From contig CAADHD010000027.1 in assembly GCA_900696575.1 (NCBI GenBank), forward strand, positions 62,001-126,000: a DNA stretch of 64,000 nucleotides, read 5' to 3'. Made by a program: the position numbers and the translations under genes. The notes beneath the pieces were generated by a model. The model was given only the letters and a program-made list of their open reading frames with translations, had not been told where the DNA came from and did not search any database. The stretch's first letter is position 1; every line of letters starts with the position of its first letter. This stretch comes from an uncultured Bacteroidota bacterium. Lineage in GTDB: Bacteria; Bacteroidota; Bacteroidia; AKYH767-A; OLB10. Positions 63,493 through 64,000 of the stretch are shown one piece after another.

Positions 63493-64000
63493 ATGGACAG
63501 AAATCAGGTCATTGGCTTTGTGTTGATAGCAGCAGTATTGATTGTTTTCGGAGTGCTGAACAAGCCATCAGAAGAAGAATTAGCCGCCAGAAAACATTAT
63601 CAGGATTCCATTGCACGGCTGAACTCTGCGCCTGTGCAGCAAACAGGGCAGGACCCCGTCATGGATTCAACCTTAACAATTCCATCCGTTAATGATTCGC
63701 TCGCAGCAGAACCGGATACATTTGCTCTCGCCTCAACTGCGAATGCCGCAAGGGATGAATATGTGATTGAGAATAATCTTATCCGCCTTTCTGTTTCCAC
63801 GCTTGGCGGAAAAATTTCGGGAGTGGAACTGAAGAATTACAAAACCTCTTCGGGCGCCCCGCTCTTGCTTATTGATAATGACACGGCCTCCTTCGGGTTT
63901 AACTTTTTTGCTCAGAACAGAGCGGTTTCTACTTCGAAACTGAATTTCACTAAAGCCTATTCTTCTGAAGATTCATTGGTCATGAAATTTGAGGCCGGTG
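63493..64000 (+). CDS. yidC: Membrane protein insertase YidC, N-terminal part
   Basis: The frame opens at the ATG at 63493 and is open to the window end (about 169 codons seen). MDRNQVIGFVLIAAVLIVFG is the typical Bacteroidota YidC first helix, followed by a Ser/Ala-rich linker and the start of the periplasmic beta domain (VIENNLIRLSVSTLGGKIS, VELKNYKTSSG). YidC inserts and folds membrane proteins with or without Sec. The catalytic membrane core lies outside the window. Confidence 0.9.
   Translation, partial: MDRNQVIGFVLIAAVLIVFGVLNKPSEEELAARKHYQDSIARLNSAPVQQTGQDPVMDSTLTIPSVNDSLAAEPDTFALASTANAARDEYVIENNLIRLSVSTLGGKISGVELKNYKTSSGAPLLLIDNDTASFGFNFFAQNRAVSTSKLNFTKAYSSEDSLVMKFEAG

Noticed and set aside
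1-64000. tRNA, rRNA, CRISPR arrays, transposases or prophage genes
   Set aside because: None seen on reading the window; I could not run a dedicated tRNA or covariance search, so a missed tRNA is possible but unlikely in the short intergenic gaps.

Overview
The window reads as chromosomal DNA of a free-living, respiring member of the Bacteroidota. The evidence is the actABCDEF-coxBA respiratory cluster, type IX secretion (T9SS) signatures (PorP/SprF barrel, type A and type B C-terminal sorting domains), a SusC-like TonB receptor, Bacteroidota-type promoter boxes (TAnnTTTG), and almost no Shine-Dalgarno sequences. I see no tRNA, rRNA, CRISPR array or intact transposase. The order within the phylum cannot be fixed from the sequence alone.

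Layout. 1-6.9 kb: a partial GT-C-like membrane protein, small envelope proteins, a UbiA-like membrane protein, a 780-aa helical-repeat exported protein and a FadL-type porin. 7.0-12.3 kb: a polysaccharide gene run (epimerase, two GT4, a Wzy-like polymerase/ligase, a GT2). 12.4-14.5 kb: deoxycytidylate deaminase and a CtpA protease. 14.5-19.9 kb (minus): a tight three-gene operon of a T9SS type B adhesin-like protein, a PorP-OmpA fusion and a WecA-like sugar-phosphate transferase. 20.0 kb: a double-domain universal stress protein. 21.1-32.1 kb: alternative complex III followed by caa3/aa3-type oxidase subunits II and I, closed by a strong terminator. 32.2-36.4 kb (minus): leuS and kbl.

36.4-39.8 kb is the accessory region. 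It holds a probable small structured RNA, a pair of degenerate direct repeats, an AT-rich gene whose Cys/Gly-rich tail resembles halocin C8-like bacteriocins, a small two-helix membrane protein that could be its immunity protein, and a broken T9SS cargo gene. After it come dprA, a TonB-dependent receptor, a small secreted-protein gene interrupted by one TGA, a type A T9SS cargo protein, a secreted endonuclease/phosphatase-fold protein and a photolyase.

47.2-50 kb (minus) is the rplM-rpsI-rpsB-tsf operon with a good promoter and terminator. Then come an orphan double-cassette ABC ATPase, the Wzc/Wza capsule export pair, an acyl-CoA dehydrogenase, a 2TM protein, and the conserved yceD-rpmF-plsX-fabH-accB-accC run for ribosome and fatty-acid/phospholipid synthesis (56.5-61.2 kb). 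The window ends with a beta-helix lipoprotein, an anti-sigma-type ATPase and the 5' part of yidC.

Working together: the WecA-like enzyme, the GT/Wzy run and Wzc/Wza could build and export a surface polysaccharide. T9SS cargo and the PorP-OmpA protein build the outer surface. Alternative complex III passes electrons from menaquinol to the oxidase. The best candidates for something new are the bacteriocin-like locus with its flanking repeats, the PorP-OmpA operon, and the unassigned small RNA.
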